DNA of 64,000 bases. Source: Nonomuraea ceibae (GTDB lineage: Bacteria > Actinomycetota > Actinomycetes > Streptosporangiales > Streptosporangiaceae). Shown one piece after another: positions 61,303-64,000 of this stretch; position 1 is the first letter of the stretch; each line of letters opens with the position of its first letter. Location of the stretch: assembly GCF_019396325.1 (NCBI RefSeq), contig NZ_JAHKRO010000005.1:142602-206601 (forward strand). The letters run 5' to 3'. Both the position numbers and the translations under genes were made by a program. Under the pieces are notes generated by a model that was given only the letters and a program-made list of their open reading frames with translations, was not told where the DNA came from and did no database searches.

Positions 61303-61446
61303 GCCCCCACCTTTGCGTCTCCCCTTGCTGGAGAGTCAATTGTCCGGTTCATGATGAGATCACGCCGGGCCGGGCGGGCCGGGGTGCGCAGCGCGCTCGT
61401 GGTGGCTGCCGCGGGCGGGCGGGCGCGTGTCTCGTAGGCTGCGTGG

Positions 61447-63435
61447 GTGCAGAAGCGGGCAATGGTCATCGTCACCGTGGTGTTCGCGGGACTCACCAGC
61501 GTCTACGTGGTGGCCGGCTCGCCGCTGGCGCTGCTCGCCTTCCCCCTCCAGGTGGCGTTCGTCAGGCGCCGGACGTGGTGGGTGCTCGCCGCGCAGACCG
61601 TGGTGACCTGCGGCTCGGTGCTGCTGTACGGCACGTCGGTCGGGATTCTCGGCTTCGTCGGCGGGTCGCTGCTCCTGACCAGGCTGTGGCCGCTCGCGCT
61701 GGGCGTCGTCGGGGTCGCGGCCCTCATCGGCCCCGCCGACCCGCTGATCAGCATGGTGCTGATCTGCCTGCTCGTCCGCGGCCTCACCATCATGGTCGAC
61801 CGGATCGACGAGGTGAACGCCGCCCGCCTGTCCCTGGCCCTGACCGCCGCGGCCGAGGAACGGCTGCGCATCGCCGCCGAGCTCAGCCGCGGCCTGGGCG
61901 AGGCGCTGGCCGCCATCGCCCGCAGCGCCGCGGCCGGCGCCCCTGACGTGGAGACGGCCCGGCGCGCACTGGCCGACGCGCGGGCCGCGGCGGCCGGCTA
62001 CCGTGCGATGTCGCTGGCCCCGGAGGTCACCACGGCCAAGGCCATGCTCGCCGCCGCCGGCATCGTCCCCGAGGTGCGCATGAGCCACGCCGAACCGCTC
62101 GGCCCGGCGGGCGCGCTGCTCGCGGCCGTGCTGCGCGAGGCCGTGACCGACGTCGTACGCCGGCGTTCGGCCACGACCTGCCTGATCGAGACCGTCGCCG
62201 TCGCGGACTCGGTACGGCTGCGCGTCTGCGACGACGGCGCGCGCACCGCGGGCGACGACCGGCTGGGCGAGCTGCCCGCGCAGGTCGATGCTGCCGGAGG
62301 CACGCTCACGGTCGGCATCGCACCGGACTCCAAGCTGGTCGTCGAGGCCACGCTGCCCGCCACCCGCGCGCCCGCCCCGCCCGCCGCCGACGCGCCGGTG
62401 GCGACGGCGCTGCTGGCGACCGTCATGGTCGGCTTCTCGGCCAAGGCGCTGCTGCTCGCGGGCTCGTTCTGGCCCGCGCCGCTGCTGCTGGTCATCATCG
62501 TCATGCAGCTCCGCTCGATCGAGGGACGCCACAGGACGGCGCTGGCGATCATGGCGGTGCTGACGTTCGCGCCGATCCCGCTGTTCGGGCAGGCGTGGCT
62601 GGGCGTGGCCGGTTTCCTGGCCGGTCCGGTCCTGCTGGCGTTCCGGTGGGCGGTGGCGCTGCCGCTCACCGCCGTGATCGTCGCGGTCGTCACGGCCGCC
62701 GGCGTCCTGCTCCGCCTGCCGGTCCCGCTGACCGTGAACTACGCCATCAGCACGGTCGTGACCGGCCTGGTCATGTACGGGCTGCTCACGCTGGCCCGGC
62801 TGACCAGGGAGCTGCGCGAGTCCAGGGACGGCCTGGCCCGCGCCGCCGTGGTCGAGGAACGGCTGCGCGCCGCCCGCGACCTCCATGACCTGCTCGGCCA
62901 CACGCTGGCCGCGATCCTGCTGAAGTGCGAGCTCGCCCGCCGCCTCGACCCCGAACGCGCTCGTAAGGAGCTCGCCGACGTGGCGGCGATGACCGAGCGG
63001 GCGACGGCGGACCTCGCGACCGTCTCGGGCGAGCACGGGCGGCTCTCGCTGGCCGCCGAGGCGGAGTCGGCGCGTTCGGTGCTGGCCGCCGCGGGGGTCG
63101 CCGCCACGCTCGACCTCCGCCATCCCGGCCTCGACCCGGAGGTGGAGCACGTGCTCGGCGCGGTGCTGCGGGAGGCCGTGACCAACGTGCTGCGCCACAG
63201 CGCGGCGAGCCGCTGCTCGATCACCACCGCGGCCGGCGACGGCGTCGTACGGCTGAGCGTCCGCAACGACGGGACGCGCGCCTCGGAGGGGCGGCGTGGT
63301 TCGGCCGGGATCGGCAACCTCACCACCCGCCTGTCCGAGCTGGACGGGCGCCTGGCCGTCTCCGGCGAGGGCGGCTGGTTCGAACTGACCGCCACGATCC
63401 CCGCCCCGGCCCTGACCCCGGCTCCTGCTCGATAG
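61447..63435 (+). CDS. Tandem-duplicated DesK-type sensor kinase with degenerate N-terminal kinase half
   Basis: A 662-aa protein built from two similar halves. Residues ~1-110 are transmembrane and 130-~300 resemble a HisKA_3/HATPase pair. Residues ~315-450 are transmembrane again and 455-650 are a complete kinase. In the second half H480 lies in RDLHDLLGHTLAAIL, with REAVTNVLRHS as N-box. In the first half the matching segment is AELSRGLGEALAAI (S147 in place of H) and REAVTDVVRRRS (Asn to Asp), so it cannot autophosphorylate. It looks like a fused kinase-pseudokinase. GTG 61447. It is convergent with a DesR-like regulator at 63460, probably its partner. Confidence 0.9.
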   Translation: MQKRAMVIVTVVFAGLTSVYVVAGSPLALLAFPLQVAFVRRRTWWVLAAQTVVTCGSVLLYGTSVGILGFVGGSLLLTRLWPLALGVVGVAALIGPADPLISMVLICLLVRGLTIMVDRIDEVNAARLSLALTAAAEERLRIAAELSRGLGEALAAIARSAAAGAPDVETARRALADARAAAAGYRAMSLAPEVTTAKAMLAAAGIVPEVRMSHAEPLGPAGALLAAVLREAVTDVVRRRSATTCLIETVAVADSVRLRVCDDGARTAGDDRLGELPAQVDAAGGTLTVGIAPDSKLVVEATLPATRAPAPPAADAPVATALLATVMVGFSAKALLLAGSFWPAPLLLVIIVMQLRSIEGRHRTALAIMAVLTFAPIPLFGQAWLGVAGFLAGPVLLAFRWAVALPLTAVIVAVVTAAGVLLRLPVPLTVNYAISTVVTGLVMYGLLTLARLTRELRESRDGLARAAVVEERLRAARDLHDLLGHTLAAILLKCELARRLDPERARKELADVAAMTERATADLATVSGEHGRLSLAAEAESARSVLAAAGVAATLDLRHPGLDPEVEHVLGAVLREAVTNVLRHSAASRCSITTAAGDGVVRLSVRNDGTRASEGRRGSAGIGNLTTRLSELDGRLAVSGEGGWFELTATIPAPALTPAPAR

Positions 63436-63459
63436 AGCCGCCCCGCCGGAGGACGCCCG

Positions 63460-64000
63460 CTAGATCCAGCCGGCTTCGGCGGCGATGCGGGCGGCGTCGG
63501 TGCGGTTGCGGGCGTTGAGCTTGGTGACGATCGCCGTGAGGTAGTTGCGCACCGTCCCCGCGCTCAGGAACAGCTCGGCGGCGATCTCCGTGGCCTCGGC
63601 GCCGCCCGCGGCCAGCCGCAGCACGTCGGCCTCGCGCGGGGTGAGCGGGTTGTCGGCCAGGTTCCAGGCGGTGACGGCGAGCGAGGGGTCCAGGACGCGC
63701 TCCCCCCGCGTCACCTTCCTGATCGCCGCGGTCAGCTCGTCCGGCGGCGCCGTCTTCAGCACGAACCCGTCCACCTGCGAGGCGAGCGCCCGGCGCAGGT
63801 GTCCCGGCTTGCCGTGCGCGGTGAGCATGAGCGTGCGGCAGCCGGGCGCCCGGGTGCGCAGTTTGGCGGCGGCGTCGAGGCCGTCCATCGCCCCTGGCAT
63901 GTCGATGTCGAGCACGGCCACGTCCGGCCGGTGCTCGACGGCGGCGGCGACGGCCGCCTCGCCCGACTCGACGGCCGCGACGACGTCGATGTCGGCTTCC
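63460..64000 (-). CDS. NarL/DesR-family response regulator, N terminus outside window
   Basis: The first codons lie beyond the window edge. What is visible includes the receiver phospho-Asp motif AVLDIDMPGAMDGLDAA, the T/K residues LTAHGKPGHLRR and VLKTAPP, and the LuxR-type HTH (LTPREADVLRLAAGGAEATEIAAELFLSAGTVRNYLTAIV). It is the same group as the regulator at 3360, sharing the GKPGHLRRA/GRPGYLRRA pattern. It is convergent with the duplicated sensor kinase and is its likely partner. Confidence 0.92.
   Translation of the reverse strand, partial: EADIDVVAAVESGEAAVAAAVEHRPDVAVLDIDMPGAMDGLDAAAKLRTRAPGCRTLMLTAHGKPGHLRRALASQVDGFVLKTAPPDELTAAIRKVTRGERVLDPSLAVTAWNLADNPLTPREADVLRLAAGGAEATEIAAELFLSAGTVRNYLTAIVTKLNARNRTDAARIAAEAGWI

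Overview
The window reads as a chromosomal segment of a high-GC filamentous actinomycete. Third codon positions are almost all G or C, many start codons are GTG, several genes look leaderless, and both LigA and GatCAB are of actinobacterial type. The gene content and protein style fit Streptosporangiales (for example Nonomuraea-like); this placement is inference, since no rRNA or marker comparison was possible. I found no tRNA, rRNA, insertion sequence, prophage, CRISPR array or origin. The segment looks like ordinary core and semi-core chromosome, with most novelty in regulation and in a few unusual proteins.

Layout. 0-3.3 kb: the end of a Ser/Thr kinase, etfBA and a HIT hydrolase. 3.4-6.8 kb: a minus-strand operon of ABC-2 exporter plus DesK/DesR-like two-component system, joined by 4-nt overlaps. 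6.9-8.7 kb: an MFS transporter and a TetR regulator with a 28-bp perfect palindromic operator. 8.7-12.7 kb: a cysteine desulfurase and mnmA (tRNA 2-thiouridine), a DUF695-like protein and a metallo-beta-lactamase-fold protein. 12.7-21.5 kb: a MetE-like short methionine synthase, ligA, a GGDEF-EAL protein and gatCAB. 21.6-28.3 kb: an MFS exporter, then tctCBA (tripartite tricarboxylate uptake) divergent from a CitA/CitB-like sensor and regulator. 28.3-35.2 kb: a VanW-type envelope protein, a PQQ-type sugar dehydrogenase, a D-2-hydroxyacid dehydrogenase and a second PAS-GGDEF-EAL protein. 35.2-38.7 kb: an attenuator with an Ile-Leu-Val-Val-Leu leader peptide, then ilvBNC. 38.9-39.2 kb: a small secreted Asp/Asn-rich protein. 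39.3-46.2 kb: adenine deaminase, PucR, an amidohydrolase and a four-gene NMT1/SsuA-type ABC importer, plausibly a nucleobase or pyrimidine-precursor module. 46.4-54.7 kb: a PBP4-type carboxypeptidase, a DUF1707-FHA protein, a PadR-controlled MacB-like exporter, a GPH-type MFS and an SseB-like protein. 54.9-59.8 kb: serA, a second leader peptide (Val-Leu-Val-Leu-Ile), a 42-aa protein, leuB, ilvE and a PPOX-fold protein. 59.8-64 kb: a DUF4232 lipoprotein, a MerR regulator, a tandem-duplicated sensor kinase and a convergent response regulator cut by the window edge.

How it works together. Branched-chain amino acid synthesis is split between ilvBNC and serA...leuB-ilvE. Both the ilvB and leuB regions begin with short leaderless peptides rich in Leu, Val and Ile, pointing to translation-coupled attenuation. 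Import and export modules (Tct, NMT1-type ABC, ABC-2, MacB) each sit beside their own regulator (CitAB-like, PucR, DesKR-like, PadR). Several regulators have striking palindromes or repeats in their own promoters. The most unusual protein is the 662-aa sensor kinase at 61447-63435, whose N-terminal half is a degenerate copy of its C-terminal kinase.
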